DNA from: an uncultured Draconibacterium sp.
GTDB lineage: Bacteria; Bacteroidota; Bacteroidia; Bacteroidales; Prolixibacteraceae
Reading direction: 5' to 3'
NCBI RefSeq assembly: GCF_963675585.1
Contig: NZ_OY776414.1
Span: 2,521,001-2,585,000 of the forward strand
DNA: 64,000 nt
The translations under genes were made by a program, and so were the position numbers. Below are positions 38,981 through 47,786 of the stretch, one piece after another. The number at the start of each line of letters is the position of its first letter. Positions within the stretch are counted from its first letter, which is position 1. Under the pieces are notes generated by a model that saw only the letters and a program-made list of their open reading frames with translations, made no database searches and was not told the DNA's origin.

Positions 38981-38995
38981 ATTGTACAGAACAAT
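38981..38995. promoter_or_regulatory. Palindromic candidate operator upstream of cydAB
   Basis: ATTGT-ACAGA-ACAAT has perfect five-base arms with a five-base spacer and lies 28 bases before the cydA start. Oxidase operons are commonly under redox or oxygen control, but no match to a known Bacteroidota operator can be claimed. Confidence 0.35.
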
Positions 38996-39023
38996 GAAAA
39001 ACAGAATTAATTAGAAAGAAAAG

Positions 39024-40325
39024 ATGGATGAATTTATGGCTGCCCGAATGCAAATGGGCGTTTCATTAGGTTTTCATATTGTATTTGCATGTATTGGAAT
39101 GGTTATGCCCTGGTTTATGTTTGTGGCTGAATGGAAATGGCAACGTACTAATAACCCGGTATATCTTGAATTGGCAAAAGCCTGGTCGAAGGGGGTTGCA
39201 ATATTTTTTGCAGTTGGCGCTGTTTCGGGTACCGTTTTATCATTCGAGTTGGGTATGCTTTGGCCAACTTTTATGAAACACGCAGGCCCTATTTTCGGGA
39301 TGCCGTTTTCGTGGGAAGGAACTGCTTTTTTTGTTGAAGCGATTGCACTTGGACTCTTTCTTTACGGATGGAAACGCCTGAATAAAAAAGTGCATTTATA
39401 CATTGGAATGATCGTGGGAATTTCGGGTGTTTTGTCGGGTATTTTTGTGGTTTCGGCCAACGCTTGGATGAATGCGCCTGCAGGATTTGACTGGATAAAT
39501 GGTCAGGCCGAGAACATCGATCCTGTTGCGGCAATGTTTAACAAAGCCTGGTTTTCGCAAGCCCACCACATGACCATTGCTGCATTTTCGGCAACCGGTT
39601 TTGCCGTCGCCGGTGTGCATGCATTTTTATACCTCCGTAACAAACTCGAAATTCATTTTAAAGCAATAACAATTGCACTTGCATTTGCTTCAGTAGCTGC
39701 CATTTTACAGCCCATTAGTGGCGATTTGGCTGCCAAAAATGTTGCGAAACTGCAACCTGCCAAACTCGCCGCTTTCGAATCGCATTTCGAGACGCAGGAA
39801 AAAGCGCCACTTGTAATTGGCGGAATTCCTGACGTTGAGAACAGGGATATTAAATATGCCATTAAAATCCCTGGGATGTTAAGTTTTCTGGCGCATGGCA
39901 ATTTTAATGCTGAAGTAAAGGGACTTGAAGAATTTCCGAAAGAAGAATGGCCACCGGTGCCCATTACACACTATTCTTTTCAGTTGATGGTGGCACTGGG
40001 TTCGTTTTTAATGCTGCTGGCGGTAATTTTTTGGGCAGGTACTTTTAAATGGAAAAACTGGCTCACTAAAAAATGGTGGTTAAAATTATTAATACTTGCC
40101 ACTCCGCTTGGATTTATTGCCATTGAAGCCGGCTGGATTGTAACTGAAGTGGGACGTCAACCCTGGATTATTTATGGGATTATGAAAACCAAAGATTCGC
40201 TGACACCTATGCCGGGAATTCAATATACTTTTTATACCATTTCGGCAGTTTACCTGCTGCTTACTTTTGTTGTTACCTGGTTATTGAGCCGTCAGATTAA
40301 AGTTTTACACAAAAAATATTTATAA
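39024..40325 (+). CDS. cydA: Cytochrome bd-type ubiquinol/menaquinol oxidase subunit I
   Basis: The 433-residue protein has about nine helices, with His18 in GFHIVFA and His181/His182 in QAHHMT as haem ligands, Glu98 and Glu105 in the helix-3 region, and GRQPW near residue 375. The loop between about 240 and 305 is short and lacks the long E. coli-type Q-loop insertion. That is typical of the CIO (short-loop) subclass. It oxidises quinol and reduces oxygen to water. It is one base from cydB and forms a two-gene operon. CydX is not visible. Confidence 0.95.
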   Translation: MDEFMAARMQMGVSLGFHIVFACIGMVMPWFMFVAEWKWQRTNNPVYLELAKAWSKGVAIFFAVGAVSGTVLSFELGMLWPTFMKHAGPIFGMPFSWEGTAFFVEAIALGLFLYGWKRLNKKVHLYIGMIVGISGVLSGIFVVSANAWMNAPAGFDWINGQAENIDPVAAMFNKAWFSQAHHMTIAAFSATGFAVAGVHAFLYLRNKLEIHFKAITIALAFASVAAILQPISGDLAAKNVAKLQPAKLAAFESHFETQEKAPLVIGGIPDVENRDIKYAIKIPGMLSFLAHGNFNAEVKGLEEFPKEEWPPVPITHYSFQLMVALGSFLMLLAVIFWAGTFKWKNWLTKKWWLKLLILATPLGFIAIEAGWIVTEVGRQPWIIYGIMKTKDSLTPMPGIQYTFYTISAVYLLLTFVVTWLLSRQIKVLHKKYL

Positions 40326-40326
40326 A

Positions 40327-41337
40327 ATGGCTGAAGCAAATTTATTAATTCTGGTTGTTTGCCTCTTACTTTATGTTGTTTTAGGAGGGGCCGACTTTGG
40401 AGGTGGTATTCTCGAATTACTCACAAAAGGGAAAGCTTCAGGCGTTGTATCGCGTGCCATAGCTCCTGTTTGGGAAGCAAATCATGTTTGGTTGATTCTG
40501 GTTGTTGTAATTTTGTTTGTTGGATTTCCATCGGTGTATTCTACCGTTCTAACCACATTGCATATTCCTGTATTACTGGTTCTTATCGGCATTATCTTCC
40601 GGGGATCGGCATTTACGTTCAGGCATTACGACATTGATGAAGTTCGCCCCAAAGCCATTTACTCGGCTATCTTTCAGTATTCAAGTTTATTTACCACTTT
40701 CTTTTTGGGAGTAACACTCGGTGGTATTATTCTTGGAGAAATTTCGACCAATTACCAGCTTGGTTTTTATCAGATTTACATTCACCCCTGGTTTAATTGG
40801 TTTTCGTTTACCATGGGAATATTTATGGTTTTACTGTTTGCTTTTTTAGCAGCCATTTTTTCAATTGGAGAACTAAAAGACGACAAACAGGTGGCCTACT
40901 TTTCGCGCATTTCGAAACGATTAATAATCGCTTTGGTTTTACTTGGATCACTTGTGTTCTTGTCGGCACAGATTAGCGGACATTCTTTGTTTTCCGATTT
41001 TCTACATTCGCCGGCAAGTAACGTAAGTATTGTTTTGGCAACATTGGCATTACCCATACTTTGGGTACTTCTGAATAAAAACAAAGGAAACTTACTGCGA
41101 CTGGTGGCCGGTTTCCAAACCACAATGATTGTAAGCGGCTGGTTTGCCATTCAATCTCCAATTTTGGTGAAAATAAAAGACGATGCAGACATTACCGTAC
41201 AAAATTCGAGTGCTCCTCATCAAACGCAGTTTTACTTACTTATTGCACTTGTGGTTGGCGTGCTTATTATATTACCATCGATGGTGTATTTATACAAAAC
41301 GTTCCATTTTGAAAATAAGGATACTGAACCGTATTAA
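40327..41337 (+). CDS. cydB: Cytochrome bd-type oxidase subunit II
   Basis: The 336-residue protein has eight or nine helices and the N-terminal GGADFGGGILELL plus WEANHVWLILVVVILFVGFPSVYS, both characteristic of CydB. It pairs with cydA, whose stop is one base upstream. It stabilises the haem-containing subunit and gives a proton-motive oxidase of high oxygen affinity. The gene is followed by about 130 bases holding a promoter-like element for rsmE. Confidence 0.94.
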   Translation: MAEANLLILVVCLLLYVVLGGADFGGGILELLTKGKASGVVSRAIAPVWEANHVWLILVVVILFVGFPSVYSTVLTTLHIPVLLVLIGIIFRGSAFTFRHYDIDEVRPKAIYSAIFQYSSLFTTFFLGVTLGGIILGEISTNYQLGFYQIYIHPWFNWFSFTMGIFMVLLFAFLAAIFSIGELKDDKQVAYFSRISKRLIIALVLLGSLVFLSAQISGHSLFSDFLHSPASNVSIVLATLALPILWVLLNKNKGNLLRLVAGFQTTMIVSGWFAIQSPILVKIKDDADITVQNSSAPHQTQFYLLIALVVGVLIILPSMVYLYKTFHFENKDTEPY

Positions 41338-41440
41338 ACATAAAAGCTTACTCACTTCCTGTTGATTGGAAGCCTGATAATTAACAATCTGGTTTGTATT
41401 AGATAATTTGCTATCTCAAAAATCAGAATAACATTTTTTA

Positions 41441-41448
41441 TAACTTTG
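41441..41448 (+). promoter_or_regulatory. Candidate -7 element of rsmE
   Basis: TAACTTTG matches TAnnTTTG and lies 24 bases before the ATG at 41473. A TTTG is present further upstream but not at the expected distance. Confidence 0.35.
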
Positions 41449-41472
41449 GCACCTGATCAATAATTTGTGAAT

Positions 41473-42174
41473 ATGCAATTGTTTTATGTCCCAAATATTT
41501 CGGGTACCGAAGTTTTTTTAGATGAAATTGAATCGAAACACGCCATAAAAGTTTTGCGCCTTTCGGAGGGTAGCACCGTGCAGTTAATTGATGGTGCAGG
41601 TGGTTTTTATGAAGCAGAAATAACAGCTGCCAATCCGAAAAAGTGCAAGCTGAAAATTAACAAAACAATAGCCGGTTTTGGGAAAAAAGACTTTTACCTG
41701 CACATGGCCATTGCCCCCACAAAAAACATCGATCGCATGGAATGGTTTCTTGAAAAATGCACCGAAATTGGAGTTGATGAGATAACTCCAATTGTTTCGG
41801 AGCACTCCGAAAGAAAAGTAATTAAACCCGAACGACTGGAACGGATCCTGGTTTCGGCCATGAAACAATCGGTTAAAGCCTATTTGCCAAAGCTAAATGA
41901 ACTCACCACTTTTAAAAATCTGGTTGCCAATTCCGAAGCTAAAAACAAATACATTGCCCATTGTAACGATGGCGAAAAAGAACACCTGAAAAATCGGGTT
42001 CCAGAAAACAAAGATGTACTTATTTTAATTGGCCCCGAAGGGGATTTTAGCCCCGAAGAAGTGGAGCTTGCAAAAGAGCACCGATTTACAGAAATTTCTT
42101 TGGGAACAGCTCGTTTACGCACTGAAACAGCCGGAATTGTAGCCTGTCATATTGTAAATCTTGCAAACGACTAG
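41473..42174 (+). CDS. rsmE: 16S rRNA (uracil-1498-N3)-methyltransferase
   Basis: Start is the ATG at 41473 (MQLFYVPNIS); a GTG two codons upstream is less likely. The 233-residue protein has an N-terminal PUA-like domain (HAIKVLRLSEGSTVQLIDGAGGFYEAEI) and a SPOUT-fold methyltransferase domain. The knot motifs are IGPEGDFSPEEVELAKEH and ISLGTARLRTETAGI. These are diagnostic for RsmE, which methylates U1498 in the decoding centre. Confidence 0.93.
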   Translation: MQLFYVPNISGTEVFLDEIESKHAIKVLRLSEGSTVQLIDGAGGFYEAEITAANPKKCKLKINKTIAGFGKKDFYLHMAIAPTKNIDRMEWFLEKCTEIGVDEITPIVSEHSERKVIKPERLERILVSAMKQSVKAYLPKLNELTTFKNLVANSEAKNKYIAHCNDGEKEHLKNRVPENKDVLILIGPEGDFSPEEVELAKEHRFTEISLGTARLRTETAGIVACHIVNLAND

Positions 42175-42245
42175 CAAATTTATAGTTTAACACTACAGAT
42201 TTTTTCTTTACAATCGTTAATCGTATTTTTCGGAAAATTTAAAAC

Positions 42246-42899
42246 ATGCGCATTCGCCTTCTATTTTTATTGCTTTTTATAGCTTTTGCCGGAATTGCTC
42301 AAAACAATGGAGTTAAAATTGCCCTGTTAAAATACAACGGTGGCGGCGACTGGTATTCCGATCCAACTGCCCTGCCCAACCTCATCGAATTTTGCAACCA
42401 GAATTTAAAAACCAATATTTACGAAGAACCATCAACCATAGAAGTTGGCAGTCCTGAAATTTTCAATTTCCCATTTGTACATTTAACAGGCCATGGCAAC
42501 ATAATTTTTTCGGAGAGCGATGCCATGAACCTGCGTGCATATTTGGAAGGAGGTGGCTTTTTACACGTCGACGATAATTATGGTTTAGATGAATACATTC
42601 GCCGCGAAATGAAAAAAGTATTTCCGAATAAGGAAATGATTGAGTTACCACCTTCCCACCCCATTTTTCATCAGAAATACGAATTTAAGGAAGGTATTCC
42701 GAAAATACACGAGCACGATAACAAGCCACCACAGGCCTTTGGTATTTTTATCGACAACAGAATGGTTTTTCTTTATACTTACGAAACCGATTTGGGTGAT
42801 GGTTGGGAAGATACTGATGTGCACAACGATCCGGAAGATCTTCGTGAAAAAGCATTAAAAATGGGCGCCAATATTATCTCGTTCGTTTTTAACCAATAG
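42246..42899 (+). CDS. DUF4159 domain protein, exported
   Basis: The 217-residue protein has a signal peptide ending GIAQ. The remainder is a GATase1-like Rossmann-type domain of DUF4159: VKIALLKYNGGGDWYSDP, FVHLTGHGNIIFSESDAMNLRAYLEGGGFLHVDDNYGLDEYIRREMKKVFP, then LPPSHPIFH and a C-terminal DTDVHNDPEDLREKALKMGANII. The family is often next to MoxR/von Willebrand-type genes, which are absent here. Its function is unknown; it is probably periplasmic. Confidence 0.85.
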   Translation: MRIRLLFLLLFIAFAGIAQNNGVKIALLKYNGGGDWYSDPTALPNLIEFCNQNLKTNIYEEPSTIEVGSPEIFNFPFVHLTGHGNIIFSESDAMNLRAYLEGGGFLHVDDNYGLDEYIRREMKKVFPNKEMIELPPSHPIFHQKYEFKEGIPKIHEHDNKPPQAFGIFIDNRMVFLYTYETDLGDGWEDTDVHNDPEDLREKALKMGANIISFVFNQ

Positions 42900-42934
42900 A
42901 TGGAAGAATCAAGAAAGTGTTCAGTCTCTGTCTA

Positions 42935-42982
42935 CAGTTTGGCAATCTGACAATATTTTAATTTAACAATTTTCCAATTTAC
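42935..42982. repeat. Tandem 8-base-period array abutting a start codon
   Basis: Six consecutive octads, CAGTTTGG, CAATCTGA, CAATATTT, TAATTTAA, CAATTTTC, CAATTTAC, lead up to the ATG at 42986 with only three bases in between. Consensus CAATTTRA, similar in period and composition to 18660-18723. Confidence 0.75.
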
Positions 42983-42985
42983 ACC

Positions 42986-43558
42986 ATGAAAGTAGTAGCA
43001 TTTAACGGAAGTCCCCGCAGAGAAGGAAACACAGCCATTTTAATTGACGAAATGTTTAAAATTCTAAATGCCAAAGGAATTGAAACAGAAAAAATACAAC
43101 TGGGAAACAAGCCGGTTCATGGGTGCACGGCATGCGGAAAATGCCGGGAAATTCAGGATGGTAAGTGCCACATTAAAAATGACCATCTGAATTATTGCAT
43201 TGAAAAAATGATAGAGGCTGATGGAATTATACTTGGATCGCCGGTGTATTTTGCCGATGTAACTTCTGAAATTAAAGCATTGATTGATGTTGCCGGATAC
43301 GTAACCCGCGGCAATGGTCATCTTCTAAAACGAAAAGTGGGTGTTGGTATAATGGCTATCCGCAGAGGAGGAGCTTTACACACTTTTGAAACAATGAATA
43401 ACTTTTTTCTGATTAACCAAATGATTGTGCCCGGTTCGAGTTACTGGAACTTTGCTGTTGGTGGTAAACCCGGAGATGTGCGGAATGACGAAGAAGGCAT
43501 ACAAACAATCAGAACGCTGGCTGAAAACATGGCGTGGACAATGAAAAAATTGTATTAA
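42986..43558 (+). CDS. Flavodoxin-fold NAD(P)H-dependent oxidoreductase (iron-sulfur flavoprotein-like)
   Basis: The 190-residue protein begins MKVVAFNGSPRREGNTA, the FMN phosphate loop of the NADPH-dependent FMN reductase family. A HGCTACGKCREIQDGKC segment follows (cysteines near 46, 49, 52, 60). That Cys pattern is like the 4Fe-4S site of iron-sulfur flavoproteins. ILGSPVYFADVTSEIKALID supplies the isoalloxazine loop. Its electron donor and acceptor are unknown. Expression may be read through the octad array. Confidence 0.85.
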   Translation: MKVVAFNGSPRREGNTAILIDEMFKILNAKGIETEKIQLGNKPVHGCTACGKCREIQDGKCHIKNDHLNYCIEKMIEADGIILGSPVYFADVTSEIKALIDVAGYVTRGNGHLLKRKVGVGIMAIRRGGALHTFETMNNFFLINQMIVPGSSYWNFAVGGKPGDVRNDEEGIQTIRTLAENMAWTMKKLY

Positions 43559-43636
43559 CCAATATTATAAGCTTCAGGTAGAAGTTTCTCCGGAGATAGA
43601 TTACTCCACATTCTGCATCGGAATTAACGAGTAACA

Positions 43637-43669
43637 AAAAGCCTCTCCAAAAAATATGAAGAGGCTTTT
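43637..43669. terminator. Bidirectional Rho-independent terminator
   Basis: AAAAGCCTCT (43637-43646) and AGAGGCTTTT (43660-43669) form a perfect 10-bp stem with A/T tracts on both sides, between convergent genes. Confidence 0.85.
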
Positions 43670-43693
43670 AAACCTAATCAAAACACCCATTAG

Positions 43694-44572
43694 TTACTTA
43701 GTTACAATAACCAGAAACTTAGATGCTTTCCAAAATTCTGTTTTGTTATCGATAAACAAAGTATCGGCAGTTTTTTCGCCCGAAATATGAAATGAACCGG
43801 CGGAGTGTACCGAAACAACATCGGCCTTTTTTACCATCAGCGGAATTAAATCGAACTCGCGGATATCCACTTCAGTGAAATAATCGCGGTTAAAATCTTC
43901 TTTCATTGTTACCGATTTACCAATTCCCAAAACTCCACCTTTTCGTTCTATTACATTGTTTTCGCTTAATTCGGCAAACGAACCATACGCGTAATAGGCT
44001 TTATTTAGTTCCAAAGTTTGTTTTTGAATTGTACTTGTTTTTTCGGCACTTTCAGTTTCAATAACCGTAATTTTCTCATTCAAAACAGTAATGTTTTTGG
44101 TTAACTTTTCAACTTGTTTCGATAGCGCAATGATTTCTGTATCCTTGTCTTCTACTTGCTTTTCAAGGTTTTGCACCATACGTTCCAGCTCAACAATGGT
44201 TGAATTTAAGGTGCCTATTTTGTAATTGGCCTGATTTAATTTTTTCTGAAGCGCAGTAATTTGTGCTTTATTATCCTGAATTAGTTTGTTTAACAAATCA
44301 ATATCTTCCAAAATCATTTTCTTTTGCCGGTAATTCATTTCCCGGCCACGGGCCGATTGAACAGTTACAAGTTTTTCGACTTTTTTAATGGAATCAAGTG
44401 TTACAAGAATTTCGTTAAAGTCGTTTAAATATTCAACAATGGAAGAATCTTTGATTACTGCTTCGTTGGCAAGACTGTCTCTGACAACCGTTAAACGCTC
44501 GGCATCTTTTTTATAATTATGACACGAAGTTAAAAACAGCAAAGCAAAACAAAATATAACTATGCGTTTCAT
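43694..44572 (-). CDS. Coiled-coil lipoprotein (possibly Cbp1-like)
   Basis: The 292-residue protein has a lipoprotein signal ending LTSC (Cys17). A long heptad-repeat coiled coil (about 80-195) follows, with many Lys/Glu/Leu (QITALQKKLNQANYKIGTL, VELERMVQNLEKQVEDKDTEI). The C-terminal domain (about 200-292) contains YYAYGSFAELSENNVIERKGGVLGIGKS and a beta-rich tail ending FLVIVTK. This order resembles Bacteroidota proteins named after the collagen-binding Cbp1; the binding function should not be assumed. It is monocistronic between two terminators. Confidence 0.7.
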   Translation of the reverse strand: MKRIVIFCFALLFLTSCHNYKKDAERLTVVRDSLANEAVIKDSSIVEYLNDFNEILVTLDSIKKVEKLVTVQSARGREMNYRQKKMILEDIDLLNKLIQDNKAQITALQKKLNQANYKIGTLNSTIVELERMVQNLEKQVEDKDTEIIALSKQVEKLTKNITVLNEKITVIETESAEKTSTIQKQTLELNKAYYAYGSFAELSENNVIERKGGVLGIGKSVTMKEDFNRDYFTEVDIREFDLIPLMVKKADVVSVHSAGSFHISGEKTADTLFIDNKTEFWKASKFLVIVTK

Positions 44573-44682
44573 ACCAAAAAAATTTAGGATTTATATAAAG
44601 GTACAACACATGAATTAAAAATACACAACAATATTTATCAAAACATTCTGATAATTAAATTATTGCAAGTGTTGACCACCAA

Positions 44683-44720
44683 AAAAGCCTTTCCGAAAAA
44701 ATCAGAAAGGCTTTTACTAT
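44683..44720 (-). terminator. Rho-independent terminator of pfp
   Basis: AAAAGCCTTTC (44683-44693) pairs with GAAAGGCTTTT (44705-44715). On the minus strand it is followed by T residues, 18 bases beyond the pfp stop. Confidence 0.85.
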
Positions 44721-44737
44721 TTTGATATTGGAGAGCT

Positions 44738-46393
44738 CTATTTCGCTTGCTCCAATTTTAATGTTTCAGTAGTAACATCACACACTTCAGTTGGTCCGAA
44801 ATACTGAATAGGACCAGGATAAATAAAGCAGGTATTGAATGCCCACTCTCCTCTTTTCGAGATAAAGTATTTGTAAGGTGCACCATCCAATTCAACCAAT
44901 GCTTTTTGAATAACAGGTTTCATATGACCGTGACGTTTTTCCATGTTCATCATCATGGTTACCGGAACACCACCTGCAATCCACTCATCAGCAGGAGCAG
45001 TTGTGTTACGTACCGATGACATGTAACCGGTTAAACCGTCAGAAATTAAAACTGATGCAGTGTAACCTAACGAATAACAGTAATCAGCATCGAAATTTGA
45101 TGGAGCTGCACAACGTCCTTCGTAACCAAAGAAGTGATACTGAGTTCCGAATTTACCAACGTACTGACCTGCTTCTTTCATTTCAGCTAATTTGGTATCA
45201 ACCATTTCGCCCAATAATTTTTCAGTTTCAATTAACGAAACCTGAACGTTTCCGTGAGGATCGCGGTCTAACATCAATTGGTTTGCAATTCCACTTGGCA
45301 ACGACAAAAGAACTTTTGAAGAGTCAGCAGTAATGTGTTCTGATACCCACTCTACACGGTGACTTTTTTTCAGGTGCTTGAATTCTTTTTCAGAATCAGT
45401 TCCTTCTGCCAACAGGTCGTTCAATTCAGAAATCAAAATTTTCATTTCAGGAATAAACTCGATCAATCCTTCAGGAATCAGAGCTACTCCGAAGTTGTCG
45501 CCGTTCTCGGCACGTTTTGCAACAATGTCAGCCATGTATGTTACTACCTCGTCTAAGGTTTGTTGTTTTTCTTCAACCTCTTCCGAAATTAAAGTAATAT
45601 TTGGCTGCGTTTTTAGCGCACATTCCAAACCAATGTGTGACGCCGAACGTCCCATTAATTTAATAAAGTGCCAGTATTTTTTTGCTGAATTGGCATCACG
45701 CTGAATGTTACCAATCAACTCTGAATAAACTTTAGTTGCCGTATCGAAACCAAATGAAGTTTCAATCATTTCGTTTTTCAGGTCACCATCAATTGTTTTA
45801 GGACAACCAATTACCTGAAGTTTTTCACCTTTAGCTGCATAATATTCGGCCAATACACAAGCGTTTGTATTTGAATCGTCGCCACCAATAATTACCAGCG
45901 AATTCAGGTCAAGGTCTTTTGCAATCTCCAAACCTTTATCGTACTGCCAATCTTCTTCCAGTTTTGTACGACCAGAACCAATAATATCGAAACCACCAGT
46001 ATTGCGGTAATCATCAATAATTTCGGCAGTTAATTCAATGTATTTATGATCAACCAATCCACCTGGTCCACCAAGGAAACCATATAATTTACTTTCTGGG
46101 TTTAGTTTTTTAATACCATCAAAAATACCTGAGATAACATTGTGCCCACCGGGAGCCTGACCTCCGGAAAGGATTACACCAACGTTAAGCGGTTGTCTGT
46201 CTTTTTTAACTTCACCTGCTTCAAACGAAATTAAAGGCATTCCGTAAGTATTCGGAAATAATTTTGCAATTTCTGCCTGGTCTGCAACTGATTCGGTTTT
46301 TGCACCTTCAACCAGTCTAACCGCACCGGTTAACGACTTGGGTACTTTTGGCTGGTATTTAGCCCTTTCTTTTTGTAATGCGCTAATATTCAT
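44738..46393 (-). CDS. pfp: Diphosphate-dependent fructose-6-phosphate 1-phosphotransferase
   Basis: Start is the ATG at 46393 (MNISALQKERAKYQPKVP); upstream codons lack a standard start. The 551-residue protein has GVILSGGQAPGGHNVISGIFDG, GGDDSNTNACVLAEYY and PKTIDGDL. GGDD in place of GGDG and the Lys in PKTIDGD are the hallmarks of pyrophosphate rather than ATP use. The length fits the long plant-like/Bacteroidota group. The reversible enzyme serves glycolysis and gluconeogenesis. A CAAAAATA at 46433-46440 reads TATTTTTG on the minus strand and may be its -7 element. Confidence 0.94.
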   Translation of the reverse strand: MNISALQKERAKYQPKVPKSLTGAVRLVEGAKTESVADQAEIAKLFPNTYGMPLISFEAGEVKKDRQPLNVGVILSGGQAPGGHNVISGIFDGIKKLNPESKLYGFLGGPGGLVDHKYIELTAEIIDDYRNTGGFDIIGSGRTKLEEDWQYDKGLEIAKDLDLNSLVIIGGDDSNTNACVLAEYYAAKGEKLQVIGCPKTIDGDLKNEMIETSFGFDTATKVYSELIGNIQRDANSAKKYWHFIKLMGRSASHIGLECALKTQPNITLISEEVEEKQQTLDEVVTYMADIVAKRAENGDNFGVALIPEGLIEFIPEMKILISELNDLLAEGTDSEKEFKHLKKSHRVEWVSEHITADSSKVLLSLPSGIANQLMLDRDPHGNVQVSLIETEKLLGEMVDTKLAEMKEAGQYVGKFGTQYHFFGYEGRCAAPSNFDADYCYSLGYTASVLISDGLTGYMSSVRNTTAPADEWIAGGVPVTMMMNMEKRHGHMKPVIQKALVELDGAPYKYFISKRGEWAFNTCFIYPGPIQYFGPTEVCDVTTETLKLEQAK

Positions 46394-46627
46394 TTGTCTG
46401 TTTATTTGTTGAAATTCGATTTTTAAAACAATCAAAAATAGTGCATTTTACAAGGTAAACCTACTCCAGCATTTTTTACCGAAACAATTTAAAGTAAAGT
46501 TAAAAGGCGATTTGGCATATTTCAACCTTGTAAAGAGAAAAAATTGGCTTCACTTTAAAACTGTGGAAAAACAAATCAAAAGATCTGCAACCTGAAGTAT
46601 CGGTCAACAGATTTCTACTAAGTAAAC

Positions 46628-46671
46628 AGAACGCAATCCTAGAATAAAAATAACAGTTACAACCGCGTTCT
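46628..46671 (-). terminator. Candidate terminator after the zinc-ribbon gene
   Basis: AGAACGC (46628-46634) pairs with GCGTTCT (46665-46671) across a long loop, overlapping the end of the zinc-ribbon gene. The following T content on the minus strand is modest, so support is limited. Confidence 0.35.
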
Positions 46672-46879
46672 AGTTTGTCAGAAAATCAAGTATATTACTA
46701 GCTCCTCCTGATCTGCCACTTCTGTAGAATTCAGAATAACCACAACGTTTACACGAAACCACAGTAAATCTTCTGTTTTGAATATTAAAATATTTGGTAA
46801 ATCCCGCTCCAGTAGTTCTTATTTCATCCGTTTCGTATTCCCAACTACCGCATTTGGCGCAGCTAAAATGTTTGTTCAT
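46670..46879 (-). CDS. Small zinc-ribbon nucleic-acid-binding protein
   Basis: The 69-residue protein has two CxxC pairs, FSCAKCGSWE (Cys7, Cys10) and VSCKRCGYSEFY (Cys43, Cys46). They are separated by a beta segment and followed by a Gly/Ser/Arg-rich tail ending ASNILDFLTN. This matches the single zinc-ribbon DUF2082-like family. It binds one zinc and probably RNA or DNA. It lies 80 bases after a membrane-protein gene on the same strand and may be the last gene of that operon. Confidence 0.8.
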   Translation of the reverse strand: MNKHFSCAKCGSWEYETDEIRTTGAGFTKYFNIQNRRFTVVSCKRCGYSEFYRSGRSGGASNILDFLTN

Positions 46880-46959
46880 TGTTTTCTGTTTAAAATTGTT
46901 TTCAGTTGATTAGTATAAGCAGATAACTTTTATTACAAGTTTTACTTTAAGAAGACCAA

Positions 46960-47445
46960 TTATTTACTTTTTTCAATATTTAGTAAGTATTTGCTTTTCG
47001 GTGCGTAACTGAAGATTAATTTATCTCCTTCTTCACTACTTTTGTATAACTCCTCATCCACTCTGAACTTTATGTTGTCCACAATAAATTCAAACCTGTT
47101 AATATAGCCCTTTGAAAAATTGGCTCCTTTAAGACTCACGGGATCAATCGACTTTGATTTGTCTGCTAAGATTTTTGTTTGGAGTACTTTTTCATTGTTT
47201 CGTAAATCGCTGTAATACTTATAATTTATTAAAAATTGCAACAGTACTGCAAATAACAAAACACCTACTGCGATCAAAATGTCCATTTTTGAATTCAGGG
47301 CTGTACGGTCTACATCGAACAGCATTTCGTATACAGTTACTCCAATAAGGGTAACGAACATGAATGCCATTATGGATATACTTATCCCCATTTTGCATTG
47401 ATTTTTTAAGTCCGATCTGTTTTGTTCAGAAAGTTGTCTGCGCAT
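46960..47445 (-). CDS. Two-helix membrane protein of unknown function
   Basis: The 161-residue protein has two helices, about 22-42 and 53-71, an N-terminal cytoplasmic tail rich in Arg/Gln, and a C-terminal domain (about 80-161). The latter holds beta-like stretches INRFEFIVDNIKFRVDEELYKSSEEGDKLIFSYAPKSKYLLNIEK. I do not recognise the family. It starts 12 bases after a 47-residue membrane protein gene and belongs to the SPFH operon by position. Confidence 0.65.
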   Translation of the reverse strand: MRRQLSEQNRSDLKNQCKMGISISIMAFMFVTLIGVTVYEMLFDVDRTALNSKMDILIAVGVLLFAVLLQFLINYKYYSDLRNNEKVLQTKILADKSKSIDPVSLKGANFSKGYINRFEFIVDNIKFRVDEELYKSSEEGDKLIFSYAPKSKYLLNIEKSK

Positions 47446-47457
47446 TTTATTTTCTAT

Positions 47458-47601
47458 CTACTTTTTTAAATATATTACCAATTGTATTGAAAAAAGTATA
47501 ACTGCTATAACTACTACCATCAAAAATCGCTTTTGGGTAGAAGTCAGTTTTGAACCAAACCTCTTTTTATCCTTCTTTTTTAAATAGTCGTATCTACTCA
47601 T
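47458..47601 (-). CDS. 47-residue single-pass membrane protein
   Basis: The ATG at 47601 overlaps the last codons of the ribbon-helix-helix gene by eight bases (AATGAGTAG). The protein has a basic N-terminus (SRYDYLKKKDKKRFGSK) and one strong membrane helix (about 27-44) ending IYLKK. Tight overlap on the left and a 12-base gap to the next gene support real coding. It is too short for most automatic gene callers. Function unknown. Confidence 0.55.
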   Translation of the reverse strand: MSRYDYLKKKDKKRFGSKLTSTQKRFLMVVVIAVILFSIQLVIYLKK

Positions 47602-47761
47602 TTTCACTTCCTTTTTTTAAACGTTTTGCATTTTTTAATGCATTATGAATAATCCATTCCAATTGCCCGTTTATGCTCCTGAAATCGTCAGCAGCCCATC
47701 GTTCCACAGCTTCCATCATTTCAGGATTTACTCGTAATACAAATGTTTTTTTCTTCGCCAT
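47594..47761 (-). CDS. Arc-type ribbon-helix-helix DNA-binding protein, 55 residues
   Basis: Translation from the ATG at 47761 gives a basic strand KKKTFVLRVNPEMMEAVERW, then ADDFRSINGQLEWIIHNALKNAKRLKKGSENE. The strand with alternating basic/hydrophobic residues, the helix starting at PEMMEAVE and the NGQLEWII second helix are the MetJ/Arc fold. It usually acts as a dimer that inserts the strand in the DNA major groove. It lies 25 bases after the PH-like membrane gene in the SPFH operon, so it may autoregulate it. Confidence 0.78.
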   Translation of the reverse strand: MAKKKTFVLRVNPEMMEAVERWAADDFRSINGQLEWIIHNALKNAKRLKKGSENE

Positions 47762-47786
47762 TTCCACTCCCTTCCTTCTTTACCAG

